NCBI RefSeq assembly: GCF_904426505.1
Contig: NZ_CAJGBN010000012.1
Location: 310,001-374,000 of the forward strand
Length of the DNA: 64,000 nt
Direction of reading: 5' to 3'
Source: Rubrivivax sp. A210
GTDB taxonomy: Bacteria > Pseudomonadota > Gammaproteobacteria > Burkholderiales > Burkholderiaceae_C
Shown in pieces: positions 17,939-28,360 of this stretch (position 1 is the stretch's first letter; every line of letters begins with the position of its first letter). The notes under the pieces are model-generated. The model made no database searches and was not told the DNA's origin. It saw only the letters and a program-made list of their open reading frames with translations. Made by a program: the position numbers and the translations under genes.

Positions 17939-19177
17939 TCAGTCAAGCAAGGCCGCAGAGCGTTCGCATTCGATGGCGCGCGTCTCGTCGGCTTCCTCGC
18001 GCGCCAGGCGGGCCAGTTCGCGCCAGGCGTGGCGGCGGGTGCGGGCCGGCAGCGCGGGCGCGGCGGCGGCCTGTTCCAGCAGCTTGCGCGCCTTGCCCCA
18101 GAGGCGGCGCTCGGCGAAGACCATGCCCACCGCGGCGACCACGGCGCCCTCGTGGCCGAAGGCCTGCGCCGCGCTTTCCAGACGCGGCAGCCAGTCGATG
18201 CCTATGCCGCCACGAGCATCGGCCAGGGCCAGCGCGACGGCCTCGCGGTCTTCCCGCGCCAGCTCGGACAGGCGTTCCCAATAAGGCTGCAGCCAGCGGC
18301 GCCCATCTTCGGGCGCGCCCAGCTGCACGGCGCGCTGGGCGGCGCGTGCCGCCACCTGGGCGTCGCGGCGGTCGGCGGTGTCGAACTGGGCCCACAGGCG
18401 GCGCAGTTGCTGCACGTCGTGAACGCCTTCGAGCGATTCGGCCGCCAGCGCACGCAACAGGCTTTGCGCCACCACCGGCGAGAAGGCCTGGTGATTGGCC
18501 AGCAGCCGCGCCGTCGACAGTGCCTCCAGTGGCTGGCGCGCCATGCGCGAGGCCTGCAGGCGCAGGCGCAGTGCCTGCGTGCGCCGCGCTGCGCCGGGCG
18601 GCAGTGCGCCCAGCATCTCCATCGCACGCGGGCCGTCGCGGTCGTCCAGCGCCCATTCGGCGGCCAGCAGGCGCACCGCGTCGTCGGCAACGCGGCCTCC
18701 GTTGGCCTCTTCCAGCGCCAGCTTCAGTGTCGCGTCGCGGCGGCCACGGTCCTGCAGCCGGTGCAGGCTGCCGGCAGCCAACAGCTGGGCCAGGGTGCGG
18801 AACTCGCTGTCGGCGGCGAGTTGGGGCGTCTCCTGCTGGATCGCCAGCGCCTTCTGCGCCGCCTTGCTGGCGCGGCCGTAGCGGGCGCCAAAGTACTCAG
18901 CCAGGGCCTCGCGCAGCGCGGCCTGGGCGGCGCGTTCTCGGCGCAGCGCGCGCCAGTCGCCGGCGCGCTTGGGAAGGGTGAGCAGGGAATCGAGCGCCTT
19001 CACCGACGACATCAGCAGCAGGCAGGAAGCCAGCAGCAGGATGACTGCGAGGTTGAGCGACAGGTCCATGCGCCAGCCGCCCCAGTAGAGGCTGACCAGG
19101 CCTTCGTTGCTGCCGAGCGTGGTGGCCGCCACCACCGCCACGGTGAACAAGAGCACCAGCCAGATGACGCCACGCAT
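17939..19177 (-). CDS. hemY: HemY, membrane TPR protein of haem operon
   Basis: 412-residue inner-membrane protein. Two N-terminal hydrophobic segments (VIWLVLLFTVAVVAATT, about 4-20, and LAVILLLASCLLLMSSV, about 43-59) flank the conserved YWGGWRMDLS loop, and a helical TPR-like domain fills the rest. HemY proteins are encoded with hemCDX in gamma- and betaproteobacteria and are thought to support haem biosynthesis or assembly; this is not the oxidase of Gram-positives. ATG 19177 is chosen because the first membrane helix begins directly after it. Last of hemC-hemD-hemX-hemY. Confidence 0.88.
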   Translation of the reverse strand: MRGVIWLVLLFTVAVVAATTLGSNEGLVSLYWGGWRMDLSLNLAVILLLASCLLLMSSVKALDSLLTLPKRAGDWRALRRERAAQAALREALAEYFGARYGRASKAAQKALAIQQETPQLAADSEFRTLAQLLAAGSLHRLQDRGRRDATLKLALEEANGGRVADDAVRLLAAEWALDDRDGPRAMEMLGALPPGAARRTQALRLRLQASRMARQPLEALSTARLLANHQAFSPVVAQSLLRALAAESLEGVHDVQQLRRLWAQFDTADRRDAQVAARAAQRAVQLGAPEDGRRWLQPYWERLSELAREDREAVALALADARGGIGIDWLPRLESAAQAFGHEGAVVAAVGMVFAERRLWGKARKLLEQAAAAPALPARTRRHAWRELARLAREEADETRAIECERSAALLD

Positions 19178-19205
19178 GATCTGATCAACGGTGGCCGGCG
19201 CCGCC

Positions 19206-20309
19206 TCAGCGGCCCGCGGCGACGGTGGCGATGGCCGCCAGCGTGGCATCGGGCCGCGGCACGGCCACCAGCCGCGCCTGGGCGGCAACCTGGCGCACCG
19301 TCTCGCTGGCCAGCACGACGCGACGCGCGCCGCGCTCGAAATAGCGGTCCAGCGCCGCCTGGGCGTCGCGCAGGTCGGATTGGGCAGTGTCGAACTGGCG
19401 CGACAGCAAGGCCAGGCGGGCATTCAGCAGGCGCAGCTTGAGGTTCTCGCGCAGGAACCAGGCCTGTTCGGGCGCCACCAGCATCGCCTCAGGGTGCTCG
19501 ATGCGCGTCACGCGCACCAGGCCCTTCACCTCGCGCCAAAGCACGGCGCCGAAGTCACGCCACTGCGCCGGCAGGGCCAGGCTCCAGCTGGCGCCCGAGG
19601 CCGGCGCCGCCGGCGGCGTGGCGGCGGGCGCTTCGGCGGCCGCGCGGCGCTCGGGCGATGATTGCAGCGGCAGATCGTCGACCAGGCGTATGGCCTCGTC
19701 CAGGCGGATGGTCAGCACCGTGATGTCGGTGACGCCGGCCGTGCGCGCTCGGTCCAGATCCTGGGCCACGGCACGGCGCACGCGCTCCAGCCGCGGCTGG
19801 TTGAAGCGGGCCAGCCGCTCGTCGGCCTGCTTGAGCGTCAGCACCAGAGGCTCGGCACTGCCGGTGATGGCGGTCTGCTGCAGCGCCACGCGCAGGGCGG
19901 CGTCGATGTCGGCCAGCACGTTCTCGTCGCGCGAACGCGCCAGCGACTGGATCAGCTCCTCGATCTGGGTGCGCTGCAGCGAGGTTTCGGCGACGCGCGC
20001 CTCAAGCAGCGCCTGCTTGGCGGCGATCTCGCGCGATGTGCCCTCGGCCTGCTTGGCCAGCACGCGCGCCTCGGCGGCCTGGTTGCCGCTGTCCTGCTGG
20101 CGCCGCACCAGTTCGGCCTCGAGCGATTTGACGCGCTGCTGGGTGTTCCAGGCCAGCACCAGCGCCGCCGCGGCCAGGGCCGCCAGCAACGCGGCGCCGG
20201 CGGCAATCCAGCGGCCTTGGCCGGGGGCCGCCATGGGCGCGGCGGCCACGGGCACGGCGACGGCGGCCACGGCGGGCTCGGCAGAGGGGGTTGCGGGCGA
20301 GTCGCTCAC
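19206..20309 (-). CDS. hemX: HemX-like membrane protein
   Basis: 367-residue HemX-type protein, often mis-annotated as uroporphyrinogen-III C-methyltransferase although it lacks the methyltransferase motifs. A Pro/Ala-rich cytoplasmic leader (1-~35) precedes one membrane helix ([18 protein letters not shown] region, about 42-62). A long coiled-coil (about 65-125, KSLEAELVRRQQDSGN) and a helical domain ending in VLASETVRQVAAQ follow. GTG 20309 overlaps the hemD stop by 4 nt (GTGA), so it is coupled to hemD. Confidence 0.87.
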   Translation of the reverse strand: MSDSPATPSAEPAVAAVAVPVAAAPMAAPGQGRWIAAGAALLAALAAAALVLAWNTQQRVKSLEAELVRRQQDSGNQAAEARVLAKQAEGTSREIAAKQALLEARVAETSLQRTQIEELIQSLARSRDENVLADIDAALRVALQQTAITGSAEPLVLTLKQADERLARFNQPRLERVRRAVAQDLDRARTAGVTDITVLTIRLDEAIRLVDDLPLQSSPERRAAAEAPAATPPAAPASGASWSLALPAQWRDFGAVLWREVKGLVRVTRIEHPEAMLVAPEQAWFLRENLKLRLLNARLALLSRQFDTAQSDLRDAQAALDRYFERGARRVVLASETVRQVAAQARLVAVPRPDATLAAIATVAAGR

Positions 20310-21109
20310 TGGGAGCCGGATTGTATCGACCGGGCTCCGCCCATGCCGGCGGGATCGGCAAGGCCGACCAGGGCCCTGGCCACGTCGGCGGGCGTCGGCG
20401 CCACATCCCCGACGCGGCCGAAGCCGGCACCGCGCGCCGTGGCCGCGATGCGCGGATGGGTGGCCAGCGCCAGCGAGGCCGACCAGTCGGCGCCCGGCGC
20501 CAGCTGCAACAGATGTTGCACCGCCTCGCTGCTGCTCAGCAGCCAGGCGTGATCCCGCGGCGCGGCCAGTGCGGCCTGCAGCAGGGCGGCGCCGGCCGCG
20601 TCGGGCACGGGCGCGAGGCGGCGGTAGGCAGCCAGGAACCGTGGTTCGGCGCCGCGCACACGCAGCGTTTCGGCCAGCCAGTCGCGGCCGTCCTCGCCGC
20701 GCACGATGAGCACACGGCGGCCGGCCCAATCACGCGCGGCCAGGCGCGCCCACAGCGCCTCGCTGTCGAAGGCGGGCGCGTCAGCGGCGGGCTCCACGAG
20801 ATTCGCTTCCGGCACCCCGGCCGCCCGCAGCGCCGCCGAAGTGCCGGGCCCGGTAGAGCCGGCCAGCGTGCCCGCCGGCCAGGCCAGGCCGTCGGGGCGC
20901 GCGGCGCAGAAGTGCTGCACCGCGTTGGCGCTGACGAACATCGCCAGCGCACAGCCGGCCAGGTCTTGCCAGCCCTGGCGCAGGGGCGACGCGTCGGCCA
21001 ACGGGGCGATGGCCAGCAGCGGCAGCGGCTGAGCGTCGACGCCCAACGAACGCAACTCAAGCACCCAGCGCGCGGCCTGTTCCGCCGGGCGGGTGACGAT
21101 CAGCCGCAT
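20306..21109 (-). CDS. hemD: Uroporphyrinogen-III synthase
   Basis: Closes hydroxymethylbilane to uroporphyrinogen III with inversion of ring D. The 267-residue two-domain fold is typical. Sequence conservation in this family is weak, but LIVTRPAEQAARWVLELRSLG at the start, LAMFVSANAVQHFC, GPGTSAALRAAGV, VLIVRGEDGRDWL and WLLSSSEAVQHL are all recognisable family segments. ATG 21109 overlaps the hemC stop by one base (TGATG), and its own stop overlaps the hemX start. Some betaproteobacteria carry a hemD-hemX fusion; here the two are separate frames. Confidence 0.92.
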   Translation of the reverse strand: MRLIVTRPAEQAARWVLELRSLGVDAQPLPLLAIAPLADASPLRQGWQDLAGCALAMFVSANAVQHFCAARPDGLAWPAGTLAGSTGPGTSAALRAAGVPEANLVEPAADAPAFDSEALWARLAARDWAGRRVLIVRGEDGRDWLAETLRVRGAEPRFLAAYRRLAPVPDAAGAALLQAALAAPRDHAWLLSSSEAVQHLLQLAPGADWSASLALATHPRIAATARGAGFGRVGDVAPTPADVARALVGLADPAGMGGARSIQSGSQ

Positions 21110-22035
21110 CAGGTGTGCAGGTAGTCGCGTGCGCCGGCGGCGGTGAGGCGGGCCACGGCCTCGGCACCCAGGGCCAGGGCGGCGGCCTCGTCGGCCACCG
21201 GCGCCGCCACGCTGGCGCGCAGCAGTGGCCGCGTCGGCGCCTCGGCATCGCCCAGCGCGGTATGGAGTTGCAGCACGCTGCCCTGCCAGACGCCGTGGGC
21301 GGCCAGCGGCACACTGCAGCTGCCGCCCAGGCCGCGCGAGACGGCGCGCTCGGCCGCGGTGGCCAGCAGCGTGGGGGCGTGGCTGGTCTGGGCCAGCGTG
21401 GCGCGCAGCGCCTGCGCGTCGGCGCGCACCTCGATGCCCAGCGCGCCCTGGCCGGCGGCCGGGATCATGCTGTCGATCTCGAAGCAGCCGCGCACGCGCG
21501 AGGCCAGGCCCAGCCGCTTGAGGCCGGCGGCCGCCAGCACGATGGCGTCGTAGCCGCCTTCGTCGAGCTTGCGCAGCCGGGTGTCGAGGTTGCCGCGCAG
21601 CGGCTCGATGCGCAGGTCGGGCCGCTGCGCCAGCAGCTGGGCCACGCGGCGCAGGCTGGAGGTGCCGACCACGGCGCCCTGCGGCAGCTCGGCCAGGCTG
21701 GCATAGCGGTTGGAGACGAAGGCGTCGCGCGGGTCCTCGCGCTCCCACACCGCGGCGAGCACGAAGCCCTCAGGCAGGTCCATGGGCACGTCCTTGAGCG
21801 AATGCACCGCCAGGTGGGCACGGCCCTCTTCGAGCGCGGTCTCCAGTTCCTTGACGAAGAGGCCCTTGCCACCCACCTTGGACAGGCTGCGGTCGAGGAT
21901 CTGGTCGCCGCGGGTGGTCATGCCCAGCAGTTCCACGCGCAGGCCGAAGCGCGCCGTGAGCGCGTCGCGCACATGTTCGGCCTGCCACAGGGCAAGGCGG
22001 CTTTCGCGCGTGGCGATGATGGTGTCGGCGTTCAT
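21109..22035 (-). CDS. hemC: Porphobilinogen deaminase (hydroxymethylbilane synthase)
   Basis: Polymerises four porphobilinogens into hydroxymethylbilane. 308 residues with the N-terminal [43 protein letters not shown] and the dipyrromethane-attachment Cys in [15 protein letters not shown] 22035 is the first start after the divergent ppc gap. It heads the hemCDXY operon. In Pseudomonas the same operon follows the algZ-algR pair directly; here ppc is inserted between them. Confidence 0.96.
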   Translation of the reverse strand: MNADTIIATRESRLALWQAEHVRDALTARFGLRVELLGMTTRGDQILDRSLSKVGGKGLFVKELETALEEGRAHLAVHSLKDVPMDLPEGFVLAAVWEREDPRDAFVSNRYASLAELPQGAVVGTSSLRRVAQLLAQRPDLRIEPLRGNLDTRLRKLDEGGYDAIVLAAAGLKRLGLASRVRGCFEIDSMIPAAGQGALGIEVRADAQALRATLAQTSHAPTLLATAAERAVSRGLGGSCSVPLAAHGVWQGSVLQLHTALGDAEAPTRPLLRASVAAPVADEAAALALGAEAVARLTAAGARDYLHT

Positions 22036-22106
22036 GCCCGCGATGATAGCCAGCCACCGGCCGGCCCTCCGGCCCTGGTCAGGCGCGCGTCTTGCAGGCA
22101 GAATTG

Positions 22107-22119
22107 GTAACCTGGTTAC
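22107..22119. promoter_or_regulatory. 13-bp palindrome in hemC-ppc gap
   Basis: A perfect dyad, GTAACC-T-GGTTAC, stands in the 100-bp divergent gap, 17 bp before the ppc start and about 70 bp before hemC. It has the size and symmetry of an operator, but no known regulator was matched. A possible weak ppc -35 (TTGCAG, 22092-22097) lies just upstream. Confidence 0.45.
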
Positions 22120-22135
22120 ATCGTCGCGAGCCCCC

Positions 22136-24976
22136 ATGCCACGCACCAACAGCAAGCGAGAAGCCGCGCAGCCGCGCACGAAATCGAGCAGCCGCGCCCC
22201 TGAAGGCGACGCAGCGGCGAAGAACAAGCCGCTGGTCGAGGATATCCGGTTACTAGGGCGCATCCTCGGCGATGTGATCCGCGAGCAGGAAGGCGCGGCC
22301 GCCTTCGAGCTGATCGAGCGCGTGCGCCAGCTCTCGGTGGCCTACCGCCTGAAGGCCGACGCCAGCGCCGGGCGCGTGCTCGACCGCCTGCTCAAGAACC
22401 TCACCACCGACCAGACGGTGACGGTGATCCGCGCCTTCAGCTATTTCAGCCACCTGGCCAACATCGCCGAAGACCGCCACCATGTGCGCCGCCGCGCCGT
22501 ACACGAGCAGGCCGGCGACCTTCAGGAAGGCTCGCTGGCCCTGGCCTTCGAGCGCCTGCACCGCGCCGACCACCGCAGCGCCGACATCGCCGCTGCGCTG
22601 CGCCACGCCTATATCTCGCCGGTGCTCACCGCCCACCCCACCGAGGTGCAGCGCAAGAGCATCCTCGACGCAGAGCGGGCCATCGCCGCCCTGGTGGGCG
22701 AACGCGACGAGATCGCCAGCGCCGAGCGCCGCGCCGACAACGAGGCCCTGATCCGCGCCCGCGTCACCCAGCTCTGGCAGACGCGCATGCTGCGCACCGC
22801 CAAGCTGACGGTGGCCGACGAGATCGAGAACGCGCTCTCTTACTACCCGGCCACCTTCCTGCGCGAAATCCCCAAGCTCTACCGCGACCTCGAACGCGCC
22901 CTGCCCGGCCATCCGGTGGCGAGCTTTCTGCGCATGGGCCACTGGATTGGCGGCGACCGTGACGGCAACCCCAACGTCAGCGCCGCCACGCTGCGCCACG
23001 CGCTCGCGCGCCAGTCCGAGGTGGCGCTGCGCTTCTACCTCACCGAAGTACACGCGCTGGGCGCCGAGCTGTCGATGTCGGGCACGCTGGCGCCGGTGAC
23101 GCCCGAGATGCAGACGCTGGCCGAGCGCTCGCCCGACCAGAACGAACACCGCCGCGACGAGCCCTACCGGCGCGCGCTGATCGGCCTCTACGCGCGCCTG
23201 GCGGCGACGCTGCAGCGCCTGACCGGCACCGAGGCCCTGCGCCACGCGGTGGCGCCGCAAGACCCCTATGCCGGCGCCGACGAATTCCTGGCCGACCTGC
23301 AGGTGGTAGAGCGCTCGCTCGCCGCCCAGCACGCCCAGGCCCTGGTGGGCCCGCGCCTGGCGCCGCTGATGCGCGCGGTGCAGGTCTTCGGCTTCCACCT
23401 CGCCACGCTGGACCTGCGCCAGAGCTCCGACCACCACGAGGCCGTGGTGGCCGAACTGCTGCGGGTGGCGCGCATCGTGCCCGACTACAGCGCGCTCGAC
23501 GAGACGGCACGCCGCCAGTGCCTGCTGGCGCTGCTCAACGACGCGCGCCCCCTGCGCGTACACGGCGCCACCTATTCAGCGCTGGCCGCGGGCGAACTGG
23601 CCATCTTCGAGGCGGCGCGCGAGGCGCTGGCCGCCTATGGCCGCGAGGCCATCCGCCACTACATCATCAGCCACACCGAGGAGGTGAGCGACCTGCTCGA
23701 GGTGCTGCTGCTGCAGAAGGAGACCGGCCTCGTCACCGGCACGCTGGACGGCGCGGGCGATGACGCCGCGCTGGCGGCCCTGATCACCGTGCCGCTGTTC
23801 GAGACCATCGGCGACCTGCGCCGCAGCGAACCCATCATGCGCGAGTTCTACGCCCTGCCCGGCGTGCGCGAACTGGTGCTGAAGAGCGGCGGCGAGCAGG
23901 ACGTGATGCTGGGCTACAGCGACAGCAACAAGGACGGCGGCTTCTTCACCAGCAACTGGGAGCTGTACCGCGCCGAGACCGCGCTGGTCGAACTCTTCGC
24001 CGGCCTGCAGCAGGACGGCCAGCCGCTGACGCTGCGCCTCTTCCACGGCCGCGGCGGCACGGTGGGCCGCGGCGGCGGCCCCAGCTACCAGGCCATCCTG
24101 GCCCAGCCGCCGGGCACGGTGAACGGGCAGATCCGCCTCACCGAGCAGGGCGAGGTCATCGCCAGCAAGTACGCCCATCCCGAGATCGGCCGCCGCAACC
24201 TCGAAACCCTGGTGGCGGCCACGCTGGAGGCGACGCTGCTGCACCCCACCAAGAGCGCGCCCAAGGCCTTTCTGGAGGCCGCCGCCGCCATCAGCCAGGC
24301 CAGCTATGACGCCTACCGCAAGCTGGTCTATGGCACGCCAGGCTTCACCGACTACTTCTTCGCCGCCACGCCGATACGCGAGATCGCCGAGCTGAACATC
24401 GGCAGCCGCCCGGCCAGCCGCAAGGCCACGCGCGCCATCGAGGATTTGCGCGCCATCCCCTGGGGCTTCAGCTGGGGCCAGTGCCGCATGGCGCTGCCGG
24501 GCTGGTGCGGCTTCGGCAGCGCCATCGAGGCCTTCTTGTCAGAAGGCGAACGCGAGGCCCGCATCGAGTTGCTGCAGCGCATGCACCGCCAGTGGCCCTT
24601 CTTCCGCACCCTGCTGTCCAACCTGGACATGGTGCTGGCCAAGAGCGACCTGCGCATCGCCACCCGCTATGTCGAACTGGTCGAGGACAAGGCCGTGGCC
24701 CGCCGCATCTTCGGCGCGCTCAAGGCCGAGTGGCAACGCGCCCACGATGCGCTTTCGCTGATCACCGGCGAAGCCGAGCGGCTGCAGAGCAATGCGGCGC
24801 TGGCGCGCTCCATCGCCCACCGCTTTCCTTATCTGGACCCGCTCAACCACCTGCAGGTGGAACTGCTGCGCCGCTACCGCAATCGACGCGACGGGCAAGA
24901 GGGCGTGGAGCGGCTTCAGCGCGGCATCCACCTCTCGATCAACGGCATTGCGGCGGGTCTGCGCAACACAGGCTGA
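22136..24976 (+). CDS. ppc: Phosphoenolpyruvate carboxylase
   Basis: Carboxylates phosphoenolpyruvate to oxaloacetate, refilling the citric acid cycle. 946 residues from ATG 22136 ([12 protein letters not shown]), within the normal bacterial range. Catalytic motifs: [13 protein letters not shown] (His167), [34 protein letters not shown] and the C-terminal NTG ending. The first ~35 residues are a basic, disordered leader beyond the catalytic fold. Convergent with the LytTR regulator, 4 nt apart. Confidence 0.97.
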   Translation: MPRTNSKREAAQPRTKSSSRAPEGDAAAKNKPLVEDIRLLGRILGDVIREQEGAAAFELIERVRQLSVAYRLKADASAGRVLDRLLKNLTTDQTVTVIRAFSYFSHLANIAEDRHHVRRRAVHEQAGDLQEGSLALAFERLHRADHRSADIAAALRHAYISPVLTAHPTEVQRKSILDAERAIAALVGERDEIASAERRADNEALIRARVTQLWQTRMLRTAKLTVADEIENALSYYPATFLREIPKLYRDLERALPGHPVASFLRMGHWIGGDRDGNPNVSAATLRHALARQSEVALRFYLTEVHALGAELSMSGTLAPVTPEMQTLAERSPDQNEHRRDEPYRRALIGLYARLAATLQRLTGTEALRHAVAPQDPYAGADEFLADLQVVERSLAAQHAQALVGPRLAPLMRAVQVFGFHLATLDLRQSSDHHEAVVAELLRVARIVPDYSALDETARRQCLLALLNDARPLRVHGATYSALAAGELAIFEAAREALAAYGREAIRHYIISHTEEVSDLLEVLLLQKETGLVTGTLDGAGDDAALAALITVPLFETIGDLRRSEPIMREFYALPGVRELVLKSGGEQDVMLGYSDSNKDGGFFTSNWELYRAETALVELFAGLQQDGQPLTLRLFHGRGGTVGRGGGPSYQAILAQPPGTVNGQIRLTEQGEVIASKYAHPEIGRRNLETLVAATLEATLLHPTKSAPKAFLEAAAAISQASYDAYRKLVYGTPGFTDYFFAATPIREIAELNIGSRPASRKATRAIEDLRAIPWGFSWGQCRMALPGWCGFGSAIEAFLSEGEREARIELLQRMHRQWPFFRTLLSNLDMVLAKSDLRIATRYVELVEDKAVARRIFGALKAEWQRAHDALSLITGEAERLQSNAALARSIAHRFPYLDPLNHLQVELLRRYRNRRDGQEGVERLQRGIHLSINGIAAGLRNTG

Positions 24977-24980
24977 CCGA

Positions 24981-25745
24981 TCACGGTGGCGGCGCGGCGG
25001 CGGCTTCGAGCGCGGCACGCACCGCGGCCACCTGACGGCGCGATACCGGCAGCCACTCGTCAACGCCGGCCAGGCGCACGGCCCAGCCGTCGCCGCTGCC
25101 GTCGTCCTCGCCGCCGCTGCGCAGTTCCAGCGCGCGCACCGCATGGCGCGCCACCAGGGTGCTGCGGTGGATGCGGATCACGGCATCGCCCAGGCGCTGC
25201 TCCAGATCGGCCAGCGAGTCGTCGAGCAGATGGCTTTGCGTGGCGGTGCGCAACGTCACGTATTTCTGCTCGGCGCGCAGCAGCAGCAGCTCTGACAGCG
25301 GCAGGCGCAGCACGCGGCCACGGTCGCTGACCACCAGCACCGGGGCCTCGACCACAGGCACCGCCGCTGATGCGGCAGCGGCAATTGGCCGCGGCACGCG
25401 CTGCAGCGCGGCCAGCAGGCGCTCACGCCGCACCGGCTTGGTCAGGTAGTCCAGCGCCGCCAGCTCGAAGGCCTGCAGCGCGTGCTCGGCGTGCGCGGTG
25501 ACGAAGATGACGGCCGGCCGCTGCGGCAGCGCGCGCAACTCGGCCGCCAGGCGCAGGCCGTCGCGGCCGGGCATGTGGATGTCGAGCAGCACCACGTCCA
25601 CCGCCTCGGCGCGCAGCAGGGCCAGGGCCTGGTCGGCGTCGGCGGCCTCGCCCACCACGCGGGCATTCAGTTCGGGCAGGCCGGCAACGAGCGTGCGCAG
25701 GCGCAGCCGGGCCAGTTCTTCGTCGTCGACGATCAGGATGTTCAT
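24981..25745 (-). CDS. LytTR response regulator, AlgR-like
   Basis: 254-residue DNA-binding response regulator. The receiver domain has DDEE (7-10) and phospho-acceptor Asp55 in LLDIHMPGRDG. After a ~30-residue linker, a LytTR DNA-binding domain runs from about 150 (LLLLRAEQKYVTLRT, RIHRSTLVARHAV). ATG 25745 overlaps the kinase stop by one base. The gene pair beside argH on one side and hem genes on the other is the algZ/algR arrangement of pseudomonads, where AlgR controls twitching and exopolysaccharide. The targets here are unknown. Confidence 0.9.
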   Translation of the reverse strand: MNILIVDDEELARLRLRTLVAGLPELNARVVGEAADADQALALLRAEAVDVVLLDIHMPGRDGLRLAAELRALPQRPAVIFVTAHAEHALQAFELAALDYLTKPVRRERLLAALQRVPRPIAAAASAAVPVVEAPVLVVSDRGRVLRLPLSELLLLRAEQKYVTLRTATQSHLLDDSLADLEQRLGDAVIRIHRSTLVARHAVRALELRSGGEDDGSGDGWAVRLAGVDEWLPVSRRQVAAVRAALEAAAAPPP

Positions 25746-26851
25746 CAGGGCGCCGGCAGCATGATGCGGGCGTGGAACTGGCCCTCCTCGCGCCAGACAT
25801 CGCACTGCGCCGCCACGTCGTGCAGCAGGCGCAGGCGTTCGCGGATGTTGTGCAGCGCCATGCCGTGGCCGGGGCTGCCGGGCGCGTCGCCCAGGGTGTT
25901 GCTGACCAGCACCACGACCTGGCCGCGCTGCAGGCTGGCGCTCACGCTGACGCGGCCGCCGCGCGAGGCCGGCTCGATGCCGTGGCGCACCGCGTTCTCC
26001 ACCAGCGGCTGCAGCACCAGCGGCGGCACGCGGGCGGCGTGTACCGCGGGGTCGATCTGCCACTGCACCTGCAACCGCGCGCCGAAGCGCACCTGCTCGA
26101 TGGCCAGGTAGCGGCGCGCGAGGTCGATCTCCTCGGCCAGCGAGACCGAGGCGCCGACCTCGGCCAGCGCGGTGCGGAAGATCTGGGCCAGGTCCTCGAG
26201 CACGGCCTCGGCGCGCTCGGGGTCGACCTGCACCAGGGCCAGCGCGGTGTTGAGCGCGTTGAAGAGAAAGTGCGGGCGTATGCGCGATTGCAGCTCGGCC
26301 AGGCGGGCGCTGGCATCGGCCGGCTGGCGGATGCGCGCACGCAGGTCCAGCCAGGCCCAGAGCAGGGCCGCGAAGCCGGCGCCGGCCAGCAGCACGCCGG
26401 CGCCGCGCAGCGTGCCGCCCTGCACCAGGCCGGCCCAGGCCAGCGGCAGCCACACGGCAACGGCCGATGCCGCGCCCAGGCCCAGCACGACGGCAGAACG
26501 ACCCATGGGGCCCAGCCGACCCAGCGGCCGCCGCGCCGCGCACACAGCCACCAGCCAGAGCAGGCTGCCGCCGGCACCGCCAAAGGCGAGTGACGCCTGG
26601 CGCGCGCCCCAATCGGCGGCCGTGGCCGCGCCGCCCAGCGCCACCACGGCCAGCACGGCCTGCACCAGCAGCACGGCGCGCAAGGCCAGCGCCGGGTGGC
26701 AGACATCGAAGGCCGCCGCGGCCCGCGCCAGGTCGCGGGCGCGCGCCTCGGCCTCGGGGTCAAAGCGGGCCAACACCGGCGGCAGCCCAGGGGCGGGCAG
26801 CCGAGCCTCGGTGGCCTGGAAGTCGGTATCTGCCGCCGGTGGCGGGCTCAA
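25745..26851 (-). CDS. Sensor histidine kinase of LytS/AlgZ type
   Basis: 368-residue membrane kinase. A ~55-residue cytoplasmic leader precedes about four hydrophobic helices (56-170). A His_kinase domain follows with phospho-acceptor His194 in [15 protein letters not shown]. The C-terminal ATPase domain shows [19 protein letters not shown] (N box) and [13 protein letters not shown] (G box). No periplasmic sensor domain of size is seen. Cognate to the LytTR regulator it overlaps by one base. Divergent from argH. Confidence 0.9.
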   Translation of the reverse strand: MSPPPAADTDFQATEARLPAPGLPPVLARFDPEAEARARDLARAAAAFDVCHPALALRAVLLVQAVLAVVALGGAATAADWGARQASLAFGGAGGSLLWLVAVCAARRPLGRLGPMGRSAVVLGLGAASAVAVWLPLAWAGLVQGGTLRGAGVLLAGAGFAALLWAWLDLRARIRQPADASARLAELQSRIRPHFLFNALNTALALVQVDPERAEAVLEDLAQIFRTALAEVGASVSLAEEIDLARRYLAIEQVRFGARLQVQWQIDPAVHAARVPPLVLQPLVENAVRHGIEPASRGGRVSVSASLQRGQVVVLVSNTLGDAPGSPGHGMALHNIRERLRLLHDVAAQCDVWREEGQFHARIMLPAP

Positions 26852-26922
26852 GACGCTTGCCCCATGCTGCGCCGGATAATAAGCACCCCCTTATCCGAGG
26901 CCCGCTTTGCGGTCCGGCGCGC

Positions 26923-28338
26923 ATGTCCAACGACCTCTCCCAAGACCCCCTGGCCAACAAGCAACAGGCCTGGTCGGCCCTGTTCAGCGAGCCCATGAGC
27001 GAACTGGTCAAGCGCTACACCGCCAGCGTGGGCTTCGACCAGCGCCTGTGGCGGGCCGACATCGAGGGCAGCCTGGCCCATGCTGCCATGCTGGCCGCCC
27101 AGGGCGTGATCGCCGCGCAAGACCTGGCCGACATCCGCCGCGGCATGGCGCAGATCGTCGAAGAAATCGAAGCCGGCCGCTTCGAGTGGAAGCTGGAACT
27201 GGAAGACGTTCACCTCAACATCGAGGCGCGGCTGACGGCCCTGGTGGGCGACGCCGGCAAGCGCCTGCACACCGGCCGCAGTCGCAACGACCAGGTCGCC
27301 ACCGACGTGCGCCTGTGGCTGCGCGGCGAGATCGACAAGATCGCCAGCCTGCTGGCCGGCATGCAAGGCGCCCTGGTGAGCCTGGCTGCGGCGCACACCG
27401 AGACCGTGATGCCCGGCTTCACCCACATGCAGGTGGCGCAGCCGGTGAGCTTTGCCCACCACCTGCTGGCCTATGTCGAGATGTTCGCGCGTGACGGCGA
27501 ACGCCTGGCCGACCTGCGCCGGCGCACCAACCGCCTGCCGCTGGGCGCCGCCGCGCTGGCCGGCACCAGCTACCCGATTGACCGCGAGGCGGTGGCGCGA
27601 GCGCTGGGCTTCGACGGCGTCTGCGGCAACAGCCTGGACGCGGTGAGCGACCGCGACTTCGCGCTCGAGTTCACCTCGTTCGCAGCCATCTGCATGGTGC
27701 ATGTCTCGCGCCTGGCCGAGGAACTGGTGCTGTGGATGAGCCAGAACTTCGGCTTCATCGACCTTGCCGACCGCTACTGCACCGGCTCTTCCATCATGCC
27801 GCAGAAGCGCAACCCCGATGTCGCCGAACTGGCGCGCGGCAAGAGCGGGCGCGTCGTCGGCCACCTGATGGGCCTGATCACGCTGATGAAGGGCCAGCCC
27901 CTGGCCTACAACAAGGACAACCAGGAGGACAAGGAGCCGCTGTTCGACACCGTCGACACCCTGGCCGACACGCTGCGCATCATGGCCGAGATGGTGGGCG
28001 GCATCCGCGTCAAGCCCGAGGCGATGGAGCGTGCCGCGCTGCGCGGCTACGCCACCGCCACCGACCTGGCCGACTACCTGGTGCAGAAGGGCCTGCCCTT
28101 CCGCGACGCCCACGAGACCGTGGCCCATGCAGTGAAGGTGGCCATCCAGCAGGGCCTGGACCTGGCCGAGCTGCCGCTGGCCACGCTGCAGGGCTTCAAC
28201 GCCGCCATCGCCGAGGACGTGTACGCGGTGCTGACGCTGCGCGGCTCGCTGGCTTCAAGGCAAAGCCTGGGCGGCACGGCGCCGGCCCAGGTGCAGGCGC
28301 AGATCGAACGGCATCGGGCGCGGCTGGCGGCCGGCTGA
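26923..28338 (+). CDS. argH: Argininosuccinate lyase
   Basis: Last step of arginine synthesis: splits argininosuccinate into arginine and fumarate. 471 residues, with [13 protein letters not shown], the catalytic-loop signature [12 protein letters not shown] (about 286-297) and [14 protein letters not shown] 26923 gives [15 protein letters not shown], the usual N-terminus. It stands alone on the forward strand, divergent from the sensor kinase and convergent with the DUF5666 lipoprotein gene (22-nt gap). Confidence 0.97.
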   Translation: MSNDLSQDPLANKQQAWSALFSEPMSELVKRYTASVGFDQRLWRADIEGSLAHAAMLAAQGVIAAQDLADIRRGMAQIVEEIEAGRFEWKLELEDVHLNIEARLTALVGDAGKRLHTGRSRNDQVATDVRLWLRGEIDKIASLLAGMQGALVSLAAAHTETVMPGFTHMQVAQPVSFAHHLLAYVEMFARDGERLADLRRRTNRLPLGAAALAGTSYPIDREAVARALGFDGVCGNSLDAVSDRDFALEFTSFAAICMVHVSRLAEELVLWMSQNFGFIDLADRYCTGSSIMPQKRNPDVAELARGKSGRVVGHLMGLITLMKGQPLAYNKDNQEDKEPLFDTVDTLADTLRIMAEMVGGIRVKPEAMERAALRGYATATDLADYLVQKGLPFRDAHETVAHAVKVAIQQGLDLAELPLATLQGFNAAIAEDVYAVLTLRGSLASRQSLGGTAPAQVQAQIERHRARLAAG

Positions 28339-28360
28339 GCGCCGCGCCGCCAAGTCGGCG

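Noticed and set aside
19206..20309. Uroporphyrinogen-III C-methyltransferase activity for the hemX product
   Set aside because: The protein is a membrane-anchored coiled-coil and lacks the SAM-binding GxGxGD methyltransferase motifs; this name is a common misannotation.
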